64,000 nucleotides of DNA, taken from NCBI RefSeq assembly GCF_030655415.1, contig NZ_JAURVN010000009.1, positions 124,001-188,000 of the forward strand, in the 5' to 3' direction. Source of the DNA: Herminiimonas sp. (GTDB lineage: Bacteria > Pseudomonadota > Gammaproteobacteria > Burkholderiales > Burkholderiaceae). How positions within the stretch are numbered: position 1 is the stretch's first letter; each line of letters begins with the position of its first letter. A program made the position numbers and the translations under genes. Positions 34,405-44,538 of the stretch are shown piece by piece. The notes under the pieces are model-generated. The model was not told where the DNA came from and made no database searches. It saw only the letters and a program-made list of their open reading frames with translations.

Positions 34405-35877
34405 TCAACCGTTTTCATAAATCCACTGCAGCAATGCATCATGCGCAGCCTGACCGCTAGCTGCGTTGATGTGATTGATGATGCAGACCACTGCATAACG
34501 TTTACCAGATGCCGCAAGTACATAACCTGCGACTGCGCGTACGTCATTCAAGGAGCCGGTTTTGATATGCGCCTGACCCGCTACGGTTTGCTTCAGCAAT
34601 CGCTTGCGCATCGTGCCATCAAATCCAACCAGCGGTAGTGCCGACATTAGCTCTGGCATCACAGGTGATTGAAAAGCTGCCACCAACATGCGCCCCATCG
34701 TCTCTGCCGAAATACGTTCTGTGCGTGACAAACCCGAACCGTTTTCTATCACCAGCTGGTCCGCCTCTATACCTTTGCCGGCCAACCATGTTTTGATGAC
34801 ACGCGCACCGCGTTCCGGCGACGCCGGTATTTTGAGCACATCAGCTGCAAGCGTCAGCAACAATTGACGCGCCATCACATTATTGCTGTACTTGTTGATG
34901 TCACGTATCACTTCAGGCAAGGCTGGTGATTGCCATTCCGTCAGCAGACGCGCATTCGCGGGCAATACACCATCAACAATAGAACCTTTGAAAGTACCGC
35001 CTACATCTGTCCATAACTGACGGAACACCAGACCAAAATATTCTGCATGCGTCATTTGATAAGGATGCAGATACCAAGTTTTTTCGCCGCAAGCAGCAGA
35101 GAATGTACCGCCAAAGTTAGTGCCATTTTTATCCAGCGTTGGCTGTAATTTGGCTTGCCAATCAGTACAAGGACCATCTGAGAAAACCGGCACAGAGATC
35201 GGATACCCAGCCAGCGGCGGATCAACGCTGACATTCACCACACGACGGCTGACTTCAGGCAAGAAATGAAAAGCCAGCGCTTTGTAATTCAACAGCAAGG
35301 CATCCGGCCCTGCGTTATAAGGCTTTAAAGGATCGCCATCGAAGCGCGAAGCGTCATACGACATATCTTCAAAAACAGTTCTATCCAGAATCAGATTGCC
35401 GCGAATTTCACGAATCCCTGCAGCGCGAATTTGACGCAGAAATTGCCAGAACTTTTCCGTCACCAGTTTAGGATCGCCACTGCCCTTGATCACCAAATCA
35501 CCGTTCAGCACATCGCCATTTTGCGTGCCGGTCGCATAGACCTGCGTTTTCCAGGTGAAGGCCGGACCCAGAATATCCAACGCCGCATTACTCGTTACCA
35601 GCTTCATCGTCGAAGCCGGATTGAAACCTGTTGTGCTGTTAATCGAGATGCGTGGCACCGGGCCGGACACTTCCTGCACATAGGTCGCCACCGCATTTTG
35701 CGGAATGCCGCCACGCTTCAAGGCATCGACCACAGTCGTCGGCAAGCCTGCCGCGTGCGCGCAAGAGACGCCGACATTGATCGCAATAAAAACAGGGATT
35801 AACAGGGATGCAACAGGCAAGCGCAGTGTATTAATTTGCTTGGTAATTCTTTGAGTGATTCGTGTATTGATTTGCAT
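34405..35877 (-). CDS. dacB: D-alanyl-D-alanine carboxypeptidase/endopeptidase (PBP4)
   Basis: About 490 residues. A hydrophobic leader (LPVASLLIPVFIAINVGVSCAHA) targets it to the periplasm. The serine-peptidase motifs are all present: STMK with the nucleophile near Ser89, YSNNVMA and HIKTGSL. The long insert between the first and second motifs is typical of class C PBP4 enzymes, which trim and cleave peptidoglycan cross-links. I use the ATG at 35877; an upstream TTG at 35904 is possible. Transcribed alone. Confidence 0.94.
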   Translation of the reverse strand: MQINTRITQRITKQINTLRLPVASLLIPVFIAINVGVSCAHAAGLPTTVVDALKRGGIPQNAVATYVQEVSGPVPRISINSTTGFNPASTMKLVTSNAALDILGPAFTWKTQVYATGTQNGDVLNGDLVIKGSGDPKLVTEKFWQFLRQIRAAGIREIRGNLILDRTVFEDMSYDASRFDGDPLKPYNAGPDALLLNYKALAFHFLPEVSRRVVNVSVDPPLAGYPISVPVFSDGPCTDWQAKLQPTLDKNGTNFGGTFSAACGEKTWYLHPYQMTHAEYFGLVFRQLWTDVGGTFKGSIVDGVLPANARLLTEWQSPALPEVIRDINKYSNNVMARQLLLTLAADVLKIPASPERGARVIKTWLAGKGIEADQLVIENGSGLSRTERISAETMGRMLVAAFQSPVMPELMSALPLVGFDGTMRKRLLKQTVAGQAHIKTGSLNDVRAVAGYVLAASGKRYAVVCIINHINAASGQAAHDALLQWIYENG

Positions 35878-36262
35878 GGTTTTGAGCTTAAGGAAGTGAC
35901 TCAATTATTACATGCACGACAAAATCACCAATAGACCTTTGCCGACCCAGCGCGTTTCCATGACCGCAGTCAGCTCTCATGTTGTGCAAAAGAGTCGAAT
36001 CTTTAACTTCAATCAAAAACAGTTTGAGGAATCGGGCGATATCACAGGTCAGCTCGCTATCTCGCCAACAATCAGCATTACAATTAGATGCTTAAATGCA
36101 TCACTCGCACTCGCTTGCAAGACAACCACATTATGTTGCCGATCATTTGTTTGTCACCTTCCTGCTTTGTTGTTGCCACTTTATTCAGTACTTGCAAAGT
36201 GAGTCACACAAGCTCGCATAAAAACGTACACCGCTCAGCGCATTTTCAATAGAAATCGCCCC
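35878..36262 (+). other. divergent intergenic region, dacB / HEAT protein
   Basis: These 385 bases separate two divergent genes and should contain both promoters. A 96-codon open frame at 35912-36202 does not look like a real protein (irregular composition, no ribosome site). I see no clear operator or structure. Confidence 0.4.
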
Positions 36263-37315
36263 ATGACCAGCGCATCTCAAGACCTGCACTTTGCAAGCAT
36301 CGCCTGGATCGGCATCAGTGCCGTTGGCCTGACTGTATTGCTGGTGTTGATGATGGTGTATCTGCGCACATCACTGAATCGCCGAGCACAAGAAGAACGT
36401 GCTTTTTTGTCTGTCTGGCGCCCTTTGTTACTCAGCTCCTTGCACTCTTCTATCTCTGCGGTTTTGCCTATGATGGCGGCCAAAGAGCGCGTCTACTTCC
36501 TCAAGCTCTGGAACAATCTGATGCGTACCTCGAGCGGCGAAGCGGCGACCAATCTAATCAGCATTGCCTACTCGGTCGGTTGCGATCATTTCTCACGCCG
36601 TCTGGTCAGATACGGCGATCGCGTCGAATGCCTGCTGGCGACCTTAGCGCTCGGACACATGCGGGATCATCCGTCGTGGGATTTGCTGGTTACACAAACA
36701 CTGGCGGTTGATAACGTGACGTCGATCAATGCATTCCAGGCGCTGGTACAGATAGATGCAGAAGCGACCGCGCAACAATTGATGCCTTTGCTGCTGGCCC
36801 GTGAAGATTGGCCAATTGCACACGTGGCCGCCATCTTGCAATCGGCTCAAGGTGCATTTCTGCAGCCCTTGCTGGAAGCCACAGTTGAAATAAAATCCGT
36901 GCATCTGGTGCGCACCTTGCGCCTTATCGAAGCACTGCATCTGGCGATTCCGCAAGCAATCGTATTGCGTCTATTGGATCAAGCCAATGACATCGATACC
37001 ATCATCGCCGCTTTGCGCATCGCTAACGATGCCGGCCTGTTGAAGCAAGTACGCGCTTATCTGAATCATCCCGACTGGCGCGTTAGAGTACAGGCAGCAA
37101 AGGGAATCGGACGCATAGGCGAACACGCAGATATCAATCGTCTGATTCCTCTGCTGGCCGATACCGAATGGTGGGTACGTTACCGTGCCGCTCGCGCCCT
37201 CATAGCCATGCCGTTTTTCAGCATCGCCGAGATCGAACAATTACGCGACAATCTATCTGACCGCTTTGCGCGCGATATGCTGGGCCAGGTACTGGCAGAA
37301 AGAAATCCGGCATGA
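36263..37315 (+). CDS. membrane-anchored HEAT-repeat protein
   Basis: 350 residues. An N-terminal membrane helix (IGISAVGLTVLLVLMMVYL, about 12-31) is followed by helical repeats. The clearest HEAT units are at the C-terminal end, LLKQVRAYLNHPDWRVRVQAA and DINRLIPLLADTEWWVRYRAA. It likely forms a protein-binding scaffold facing the cytoplasm. Its stop overlaps the start of the glycosyltransferase gene (ATGA), so the two are translationally coupled, suggesting it organises or regulates that enzyme. No ribosome site is obvious. No enzymatic residues are seen; the exact role is not known. Confidence 0.85.
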   Translation: MTSASQDLHFASIAWIGISAVGLTVLLVLMMVYLRTSLNRRAQEERAFLSVWRPLLLSSLHSSISAVLPMMAAKERVYFLKLWNNLMRTSSGEAATNLISIAYSVGCDHFSRRLVRYGDRVECLLATLALGHMRDHPSWDLLVTQTLAVDNVTSINAFQALVQIDAEATAQQLMPLLLAREDWPIAHVAAILQSAQGAFLQPLLEATVEIKSVHLVRTLRLIEALHLAIPQAIVLRLLDQANDIDTIIAALRIANDAGLLKQVRAYLNHPDWRVRVQAAKGIGRIGEHADINRLIPLLADTEWWVRYRAARALIAMPFFSIAEIEQLRDNLSDRFARDMLGQVLAERNPA

Positions 37316-38706
37316 CATTGTCTTCACTCATCTCAGCTGCGACCTGGTGCATACTCGGCTACTTCATCGTTTCCAAGACCAGTTATTTTCTGTTGAATGC
37401 ATTGTCGATTTTTCGCATGCATAAAATGGAACAGGAAAAAGTGCTGGCAGATTTACCGCAAATTTATTCCGGTCTTGAGCAACCCATCAGCCTGCTGTTA
37501 CGCACGCACAATAACGCCGCAACAATTGCCACCTCGGTACACGCCTTATTACAACTCGATTATTCTCATTTTGAAATCATCGTAATCAATGATGGTTCTG
37601 TGGATGCAACGCTGGATACCTTGATTGATGCCTTCGATCTGCATGCATTTCCAGAGGCGTATCGAATACAACTGGCAACGCAGCAAGTACATCGTATTTA
37701 TCGTTCGACACGCTTCCCGAATCTACGCATCATCGACAAAAAATATGGCGGCAAGGCCGATGCATTAAATGCCGGCATCAATGCTTCTCGCTATCCCTTA
37801 TTCTGCAGCGTGGATGACAATACCATTCTGCACCGCGACAGCCTGCGCCGCATCGTCGCGCCATTCCTGAATCAAAATACGGTTATTGCAACCGCCGGTG
37901 CAGTAAGAGTTGCGAACGGTTGTGAAATAGAAAATGGCTTGCTTCACAAAGTCGCTTTACCAAAACGCTGGTTACCGGTTTTTCAAATTATTGAATATTT
38001 GCGCACGTCTTTATTTGCGCCATTAGGCTGGTCGTCGATGAACGGCATGCTGATCGTTCCAGCTGCGGGCGTTGGCTTATTTCAGAAAGACATCGTGATT
38101 GAAGCGGGCGGTTATCGTACTGATACGACGACGGGAAATATGGAGCTCATCGTGCGCATGCATCGCTTGATGCGCCAGAAAAAACAGGAATATCAAATCA
38201 CCTTCATCGCCGATCCGGTTTGCTGGCAACAGGTGCCGCAAGATCTGGCGACGCTGAAAAATCTGCGTATGCGATGGCAACATGGTTTGCTGGATAGCCT
38301 AAGCCAAAATATGGGATTGCTGTTCTCACGTAACGGCGGCGTGCCGGGCAACCTGGCGTTCCCATTCTTCATCGTATTTGAATGCGTGGGCCCGATACTG
38401 GAATTGTTCGGCTATGCATTCATCGTGATTGCCTACGCTTGCGGCCTGCTATCAGCAGAAGCTTGCATTGCATTCTTTTCGGTCGCGATAGGGTTGGGAG
38501 TTTTGTTGTCGGCTTCAGGCTTGTTGCTGGAAGAAATGTCCTTCCATCTTTATCCTAAAGCAAGTGACATCGCGAAGCTGGCTATCGTCGCAGTTCTTGG
38601 TAATCTTGGATATCGTCAGTTGAATATCGCGTGGCGCTCATACAGTACCGCGCGCTGGTTGCTGGATCATAGAAGCCGCACGAGCAACAAAGATCTGGTG
38701 GGATAA
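37312..38706 (+). CDS. membrane family 2 glycosyltransferase
   Basis: 464 residues. A helix near the N-terminus (about 5-27) precedes a GT-A domain: ISLLLRTHNNAATIATSV, EIIVINDGSVDATLDTL (nucleotide-sugar Asp), KKYGGKADALNAGINASRY, SVDDNTILHRDSL (DxD-like), and LRMRWQHGLLDSLSQ, close to the (Q/R)xxRW motif of processive synthases. Several C-terminal helices follow. The layout resembles poly-N-acetylglucosamine or hyaluronan synthases, so it probably builds and exports a surface polysaccharide. It is coupled to the HEAT-repeat gene and faces a c-di-GMP enzyme gene; product unknown. Confidence 0.88.
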   Translation: MTLSSLISAATWCILGYFIVSKTSYFLLNALSIFRMHKMEQEKVLADLPQIYSGLEQPISLLLRTHNNAATIATSVHALLQLDYSHFEIIVINDGSVDATLDTLIDAFDLHAFPEAYRIQLATQQVHRIYRSTRFPNLRIIDKKYGGKADALNAGINASRYPLFCSVDDNTILHRDSLRRIVAPFLNQNTVIATAGAVRVANGCEIENGLLHKVALPKRWLPVFQIIEYLRTSLFAPLGWSSMNGMLIVPAAGVGLFQKDIVIEAGGYRTDTTTGNMELIVRMHRLMRQKKQEYQITFIADPVCWQQVPQDLATLKNLRMRWQHGLLDSLSQNMGLLFSRNGGVPGNLAFPFFIVFECVGPILELFGYAFIVIAYACGLLSAEACIAFFSVAIGLGVLLSASGLLLEEMSFHLYPKASDIAKLAIVAVLGNLGYRQLNIAWRSYSTARWLLDHRSRTSNKDLVG

Positions 38707-38759
38707 AACTGCAGACGAACGATTGAGCATTGCGGTTCAAGCAGAGCAGCAAACCTGCA

Positions 38760-41627
38760 TCAAATCGTGGTGATCTCGATAGGCAAGCGCTTGCCTTCTT
38801 CCAGCATCACGGTGATCGCAGCGGCAGTCACAGGACGGCTGAAGAAGTAGCCCTGGATTTGATCGCAGTCGTGTTCACGCAGATAGTTGAGCTGCGCTTC
38901 CGTTTCCACACCTTCCGCAATAACCTGCAGTCGCAAGCTGTGCGCCAGCGACACGATGGATGCAACGATGGCTGCATCATCAGGATCGATGGTGATGTCG
39001 TTGACGAAGGATCTGTCAATTTTCAAGACATCAATCGGGAAGCGTTTCAGATACGACAAACTTGAATAGCCAGTACCGAAATCATCAATCGAGAGTTTGA
39101 CGCCCAAGGCTTTCAACTCGCGCAAAATGCCGATCGCTCTATCAACGTCGGCCATAACCAGGCTTTCGGTCAATTCGATTTCCAGATATTGCGGCTCCAG
39201 ATCGGCTTCACGCAAACTGCTTGCAATCGATTCCACCAAATCTTCTTGTGCGAATTGGCGCGCAGATAAATTGACTGATACGCGCAGATGACAAAGTCCA
39301 CTTTTTTGCCACGCCTTGTTTTGCAAACAGGCGGCACGCACGACCCAGGCACCGATAGGGACGATCAAACCATTTTCTTCTGCCAAGCCGATAAAGCGTA
39401 CCGGCGGCACCATTCCCAACTCCGGATGCTGCCAACGTATCAGTGCTTCAACCCCAACGATTTCACCAGTGCGCAAATCAACCTGCGGTTGATAATGCAA
39501 CATGAACTCTTCACGCTCCAGCGCATTGCGTAAATCACCTTCAATATGTAAACGCTCCAAGGCGCGTTCATTCATCGCCGGCGTATAGAACTGGAAGTTA
39601 TTACGTCCCGTCTCTTTCGCGCGATACATCGCAATATCAGCATGCTTGATCAATTCTTCCGGCGTATCCCCATCGGCCGGATAGACTGCAACGCCAATAC
39701 TGCAGCTGACGAAAAATTCGTGTCCTTCAATCGTCAGTGGCTGTCCAATCGCTTCCATGATGCGTTGCACGATGTGCGTAGACAAACCTGCATCAGTGCG
39801 CTCTGGCAAAATCAATACAAACTCATCGCCGCCCATGCGTGCGACCGTATCCGTATCCCGTACTGCTGCCTGCAAACGAGACGAAACAGCTGTCAACAAA
39901 ATATCGCCAGCTTGATGTCCCAACGTGTCATTCACAAACTTGAAGCGATCCAGATCAACGAACAGCACCCAAATCGGATGGCCGTAACGGTAGGCGTACG
40001 ACACTGCCTGACTTAGGCGATCGCGCAACAGACTACGATTTGCAAGCCCGGTCAATGCATCGCGGTTGGTTTGAAATTCCAGTTCTGATTCGTAGCGTTT
40101 GGTGGCCGTAATATCGTACTGCACCACGATGAAATGACTGACTACACCTGTGTCGTCTTTAACCGGCGCGATGTACCAATCGCTCCAGAACAAGGTGCCA
40201 TCCTTGCGGTAATTGCGCAGGACTGCATGGCCTTCTCTTTCTTCGTTTGCGGTGGCACGGATTTCTTCAATGCCTGGCTGATCGACATCTTCATTCCACA
40301 AGAAACAAAGATTCACACCAATCGCTTCTTCTGCGGAATAACCAGTGATGCGTTCGAAAGCAGGATTGACGTATTCAATCAGGTAGTGAGGTGACTCAGC
40401 ATTCGTAATAATGATGGAATTAGCGCTGGCCTCGATCGCACGCTCGCGCAATTGCAGTTGGTGCTCTGTGCGCTTGCGCGCGGCGATATCTGCGTTCAAA
40501 TCCTCATTGGCCGAACGTAGTTGCGCGGTACGTTCATCGACCAGCAATTGAATACGTCGGGATCTATCGACCACCGTTTGCAAATACACAGCACCACCGA
40601 TGCTGAACAACAAACCCGCGATAAATGCCCACAATGCAGTGCTGCCTTCGCTTAAGAACCACACGGGAGGTGTGGACACCACCATGTGCCACGGCTGTCC
40701 CGCGACATTAAACAAATGCTTGTATGGCTCGGGCTGGTTATAGAACAGCCATCTTGGAAGACCTAAACTTGACTCAAAGACTTCCAAAGGCGCACCTTGA
40801 TGAAAGATCAGTGCATCTTTATTGCCTTCTTTGTCGCTCGCATAAACGCTGATATTCAAATTGAGCTTGGCGTCAGAGACCAACATAAAGCTGTCAGCCG
40901 CCAGTGATTTGGCAATCATGTCGCCGGCGCGGAATACCGCCGCGGTATCGCCGATAATCGCGGCCCGTCTAGACGCAACATCCGTCAAAGGCATACCAGC
41001 CCGGTAAACCGGCATCAATACAATGAAGCCTTTTTGCGTACCGCGCTCCTGCGTCAATCGCAACAAACCGGTCGAGGCTGGTTCACCGCTATCCACCGAA
41101 CGCTGCATTGCCGAATCCTGGAAGGGATAAGAATCTGCATCTACCCCTAGTGCGGCCTGATTGCCTTCCATAGGCTCAATGTAATCGACTACGCGATACC
41201 TGGCTTTTTCTTCCGAAGGGACAGGCGTACCTTTAGAAATGTCGCCTATCGTAAAGCCAGGAAACTGCGCGCGCATCGCGGCCTCATACTGCGGACGTTC
41301 TTGCGCTGAAATATAGCGATGAAAATTTATTGCCTGGATATACGGATTGCTCGCAAGGAGCGGTTTGGTGAACGAGTGAAATTGTTCACGACTGACATTG
41401 TCGAACGCGACAAATAATTGATTCACGTCGCGTAGAACATCGATCGAATTGTCGAGGCCGTTTTGAATTGCGGCGACCCGAACCTTGGCTTGTTGCTGAA
41501 AATCGATGTCGACCTTGTCATGCTCAAGCCGGCGCACTGCTGTAAACAACAGTGCACTAATGAGCACGCCGATCACAAGTGCCAACAAGGCTGCAATTGA
41601 CAGAGAAAAAGGAAGTCGCCTACGCAT
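38760..41627 (-). CDS. CHASE-PAS-GGDEF-EAL c-di-GMP enzyme
   Basis: About 955 residues. TM1 near 10-28, periplasmic CHASE domain about 75-285 (QAINFHRYISAQERPQYEAAM), TM2 near 318-338, a coiled coil, PAS domain with PAC about 385-500 (IEYVNPAFERITGYSAEEAIG), GGDEF domain with GGDEF at about 599-603, and EAL domain starting at EAL at about 727-729 with ELTESLVM, DDFGTGYSSLSYL and KIDRSFV. Both active sites look intact, and RDTD five residues before GGDEF fits the inhibitory site. It may make or break c-di-GMP according to the signal. The ATG at 41627 has AGGAA upstream. Confidence 0.95.
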   Translation of the reverse strand: MRRRLPFSLSIAALLALVIGVLISALLFTAVRRLEHDKVDIDFQQQAKVRVAAIQNGLDNSIDVLRDVNQLFVAFDNVSREQFHSFTKPLLASNPYIQAINFHRYISAQERPQYEAAMRAQFPGFTIGDISKGTPVPSEEKARYRVVDYIEPMEGNQAALGVDADSYPFQDSAMQRSVDSGEPASTGLLRLTQERGTQKGFIVLMPVYRAGMPLTDVASRRAAIIGDTAAVFRAGDMIAKSLAADSFMLVSDAKLNLNISVYASDKEGNKDALIFHQGAPLEVFESSLGLPRWLFYNQPEPYKHLFNVAGQPWHMVVSTPPVWFLSEGSTALWAFIAGLLFSIGGAVYLQTVVDRSRRIQLLVDERTAQLRSANEDLNADIAARKRTEHQLQLRERAIEASANSIIITNAESPHYLIEYVNPAFERITGYSAEEAIGVNLCFLWNEDVDQPGIEEIRATANEEREGHAVLRNYRKDGTLFWSDWYIAPVKDDTGVVSHFIVVQYDITATKRYESELEFQTNRDALTGLANRSLLRDRLSQAVSYAYRYGHPIWVLFVDLDRFKFVNDTLGHQAGDILLTAVSSRLQAAVRDTDTVARMGGDEFVLILPERTDAGLSTHIVQRIMEAIGQPLTIEGHEFFVSCSIGVAVYPADGDTPEELIKHADIAMYRAKETGRNNFQFYTPAMNERALERLHIEGDLRNALEREEFMLHYQPQVDLRTGEIVGVEALIRWQHPELGMVPPVRFIGLAEENGLIVPIGAWVVRAACLQNKAWQKSGLCHLRVSVNLSARQFAQEDLVESIASSLREADLEPQYLEIELTESLVMADVDRAIGILRELKALGVKLSIDDFGTGYSSLSYLKRFPIDVLKIDRSFVNDITIDPDDAAIVASIVSLAHSLRLQVIAEGVETEAQLNYLREHDCDQIQGYFFSRPVTAAAITVMLEEGKRLPIEITTI

Positions 41628-41867
41628 CAATAAAATTTCCTGTGCGTTACTGTCTTAAAACTGGAATGATCTATCGACTGATTCAATATAGAAGCTCACG
41701 CTTGTTTTGGACATATTTATTGCAGCGTAACTTATTTATGTGCTCTTGGTAAGACGCAATTGTTAATTTAGACGACAAACAACAAGCGATTATTTAACAC
41801 TATAGAAGACTTGACGACATGACCGCTGCATCGTATTGCAGCGCATTGATGAGATGGAGCGTCACGT

Positions 41868-41897
41868 AAAAAACGCGCCATCACAGCGCGCTTTTTT
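41868..41897 (-). terminator. terminator after CobD/CbiB-like gene
   Basis: A-run, CGCGC, 7-base loop, GCGCG and T-run. One unpaired C in the right arm interrupts the stem. It lies 15 bases past the minus-strand gene end and could serve both directions. Confidence 0.75.
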
Positions 41898-41911
41898 ATA
41901 AATTAACAAAC

Positions 41912-42868
41912 TTAACCCAACCACTTTGCTATCGATAGCAACAGCACCAGCAACATCCACAAGAGCAAAGCTCGCCATACCAAGCCGACCGTACTTTGCA
42001 ACGCGCGTCCGGTAGCCTCTTCGCCAACTGGCGCTTCCGTTTCCAGATTAATTGAATCCACTGTCGTTGCATCAACCGGCATGACATTGGTGGCATTTTC
42101 AGCGGGCGCACCCAAACGTATACCCATCGCTCCACTGCCGGCGGACAGAATGATGCCGTCCGCTTCGTCTTGCCAGCGACCTGCAAAATTACGCCATGCG
42201 TAAATCGCATCTTCGAAATTACCAACGACAGCAAATGCAGAGGCAGTCAAACGCACCGGTATCCAATCTATCCAGTAAAAGGCTTGTACAGCGAAACGAC
42301 CAAACTCCTCACGTTCCGCTGTCTTAGGCTCGCTCCACGCACGCGCAAGATATTCGGCAACTCGATACATGACTGCGCCGACTGCGCCCAATGGCGTCAG
42401 CAACCAGAAGAACACGCCAAACACATTTCTATGCGTAGTGATCAAGGCCTTCTCAACTGCAATGCGCGCTATTTCACTGACATCCATACCCGCCGTATCG
42501 CGCTTGGTCCATTCAGCCAGCAACGAACGAGCAGTCGCTTCATCGCCGTTGTTCAATGCAATTTGAATCGATGTAAAGAAATGACTGTAATGACGAAAGC
42601 CCATCGTCACATACACCACCGCGATGTTCACAATCAATGCTGCCAGCGGACCGATCTTGACCGCAACCCAGTAAAGCAAAGCAGTTGGAATCGTGAAAGC
42701 AAGAATCATCAAGAGCCAGGCGATGCGTCCATGCTGGACTTGTCCGGCGTTGAATGAACCTTCCAGTTTTGTAGCTAGCGCACGTGCGCCCGCATAGACC
42801 GGATTGTCCGCGCGCAAAGGTTTTAATTGTTCAATCAGTAGCGCAAAGAGAATGGAGAAAAATGTCAT
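41912..42868 (-). CDS. CobD/CbiB family membrane protein
   Basis: 318 residues. It starts MTFFSILFALLIEQLKPLRADN and has hydrophobic helices near residues 55-75, 75-92 and 150-170. VEKALITTHRNVFGVFFWLL then PLGAVGAVMYRVAEYLA and YWIDWIPVRLTASAFAVVG match the CobD/CbiB family, which in cobalamin makers attaches aminopropanol to cobyric acid. No other cobalamin gene is nearby, and short CbiB-like proteins with a charged C-terminal tail occur outside that pathway, so I do not assign cobalamin synthesis. Start at the ATG at 42868 with AAGG upstream. Confidence 0.85.
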   Translation of the reverse strand: MTFFSILFALLIEQLKPLRADNPVYAGARALATKLEGSFNAGQVQHGRIAWLLMILAFTIPTALLYWVAVKIGPLAALIVNIAVVYVTMGFRHYSHFFTSIQIALNNGDEATARSLLAEWTKRDTAGMDVSEIARIAVEKALITTHRNVFGVFFWLLTPLGAVGAVMYRVAEYLARAWSEPKTAEREEFGRFAVQAFYWIDWIPVRLTASAFAVVGNFEDAIYAWRNFAGRWQDEADGIILSAGSGAMGIRLGAPAENATNVMPVDATTVDSINLETEAPVGEEATGRALQSTVGLVWRALLLWMLLVLLLSIAKWLG

Positions 42869-42980
42869 TAAGGCGCCTTGTGAGTCAGTCAACCTATACG
42901 ATAACGCAGCACTTGATCAGAATCAAATAAACCGGCGTAAAGCAAGGTTTGAGAATGCACACTCTTGCGTGCGATTACAG

Positions 42981-43646
42981 TCAAGCACGCAAGAAATGGA
43001 AAAGATTACGCAGCATACCTGCAGTCGCGCCCCAGATAAAGAAGCGCTCATAAGGCATTACGTAAAAGGTACGTGGACCGGTAAGGAAGTCGGCGGTGCG
43101 GCGCTGATGATGCATGCCATTCATCAGGAACGATAAAGGCACTTCAAATATTTCAGCTACCTCGAAAGGATCTGCCCGCATCTCAAATGGCGGCTGCACA
43201 ATTGCCACCACCGGCGTCACTCTGAAACCAGTGCCGGTATGATATTCCGGCAGCGTACCGATGACATCGATGTGCGATCTATCGAGGCCGATTTCCTCTT
43301 CCGTTTCGCGCAAGGCTGTTTCGATAGGCGATGCATCGTACGCCTCCATACGGCCACCGGGGAAACTGATCTGTCCGGCGTGCGCGGTGAGATGCGCGGC
43401 GCGCTGCGTGAACAATAAGGTCGGGCCATCATCGCGCAATATGATGGGCAACAACACAGCCGCGTCGGTTAACGGCCCAGCCATCGGCCTGACTAAACGT
43501 TCTATCGTGATTTCCGGCGACCATGCAGGCGGATTGGAAAAACGGGCGCGCAAGGCGTCCGCTCTTAAATGGTCCAAGGTGATTGCATCCTCACCTCCCA
43601 ATGAATCAATCGGGAGTAATTCTGGATCGAAATGCAGCGTCGCCAA
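42981..43646 (-). CDS. Nudix hydrolase, CoA pyrophosphatase type
   Basis: About 221 residues. The CoA-pyrophosphatase signature LLFTQRAAHLTAHAGQISF runs into FPGGRMEAYD, then the Nudix helix ALRETEEEIGL. Such enzymes cleave CoA and its esters to 4'-phosphopantetheine derivatives and 3',5'-ADP. The start is a TTG at 43646 with AGGA at good spacing; a TTG six codons further upstream lacks a ribosome site, and there is no suitable ATG. It precedes the CbiB-like gene by 112 bases on the same strand. Confidence 0.9.
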   Translation of the reverse strand: MATLHFDPELLPIDSLGGEDAITLDHLRADALRARFSNPPAWSPEITIERLVRPMAGPLTDAAVLLPIILRDDGPTLLFTQRAAHLTAHAGQISFPGGRMEAYDASPIETALRETEEEIGLDRSHIDVIGTLPEYHTGTGFRVTPVVAIVQPPFEMRADPFEVAEIFEVPLSFLMNGMHHQRRTADFLTGPRTFYVMPYERFFIWGATAGMLRNLFHFLRA

Positions 43647-44007
43647 GTGTGTTCCTACATACAAGAATTATTCATTGCTGCAATCGATTCTGCATCGCTA
43701 AGCTAACTCACAGCGTCTAACTCAAGTCTTGTGAGCGAAAGCTTATGGATTAAGCCGAGGCATCACAACTTGAAAACAGCCGTGAATCTCACTGCATGAT
43801 GCGAGGCCGATTGCGCAGCTTCAATGAAAGAGATCGTTGCAAACAATATATCTGCAGCCATCCCCATCATTTGATTGATGTTAACCCGCCGCCTGAGTAA
43901 GCGCCAACATTTAACATTTCTGAATTGTGCCACCAAAACAAAAAAGACACCCGAAGGTGTCTTTTTTTTGATGCCGAATAGTTTGCACGGACGAAGCCGT
44001 ATCGCAA
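43647..44007 (-). other. intergenic region between Nudix gene and rplS
   Basis: 361 bases. It holds the strong rplS terminator at 43940 and, presumably, the promoter of the Nudix gene. No other gene or structure is convincing. Confidence 0.4.
43940..43969 (-). terminator. terminator after rplS
   Basis: AAAAAAGACACC pairs with GGTGTCTTTTTT around a CGAA tetraloop (strand-symmetric runs). It closes the ribosomal operon 39 bases past rplS. Confidence 0.93.
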
Positions 44008-44394
44008 TTATTCTGCCGCAGCTTTTGAAGCAACGCGACGTTGTGGCAATTTTTCTTTGATACGTGCCGATTTGCCCGAACGTTCGCGCAAGTAGTACAA
44101 CTTTGCACGACGTACGTCACCGCGACGTTTCACTTCGATCGAAGCGATCAGTGGCGAGTACAGTTGGAATGTACGCTCAACGCCTTCGCCTGACGAGATC
44201 TTACGAACGATGAAGTTCGAATTCAAGCCACGGTTACGACGGGAGATTACAACGCCTTCGTAAGCCTGGGCGCGCTTACGCGTACCTTCGACTACGTTGA
44301 CGTTAACGATCACTGTATCGCCAGGAGCGAAGTCAGGGATGTTCTTTGCCAGGCGAGCAATTTCTTCTTGCTCTAATGTTTGGATCAGATCCAT
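44008..44394 (-). CDS. rplS: 50S ribosomal protein L19
   Basis: 128 residues with the L19 sequence [20 protein letters not shown] then [41 protein letters not shown] and [20 protein letters not shown]. It lies at the 30S-50S interface. The ATG at 44394 fits the family N-terminus; codons upstream to 44415 are not part of it. It is last in the operon rpsP-rimM-trmD-rplS. Confidence 0.98.
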   Translation of the reverse strand: MDLIQTLEQEEIARLAKNIPDFAPGDTVIVNVNVVEGTRKRAQAYEGVVISRRNRGLNSNFIVRKISSGEGVERTFQLYSPLIASIEVKRRGDVRRAKLYYLRERSGKSARIKEKLPQRRVASKAAAE

Positions 44395-44538
44395 TTTTAT
44401 TACTCCAATAACCATCTTGCCGGCGCCAGGTATTTCTAATATGCCCGGTAGAGGATGGGGTTACACATTGCAGGAATATGATGCCTTCCTGCTCGATACT
44501 ACAAACTGCTGAACAACTTATTCGGTGCTGCTTACTGC

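Noticed and set aside
35912..36202. 96-codon plus-strand ORF between dacB and the HEAT gene
   Set aside because: Irregular composition, no ribosome site and no protein-like pattern; most likely chance in a divergent promoter region.
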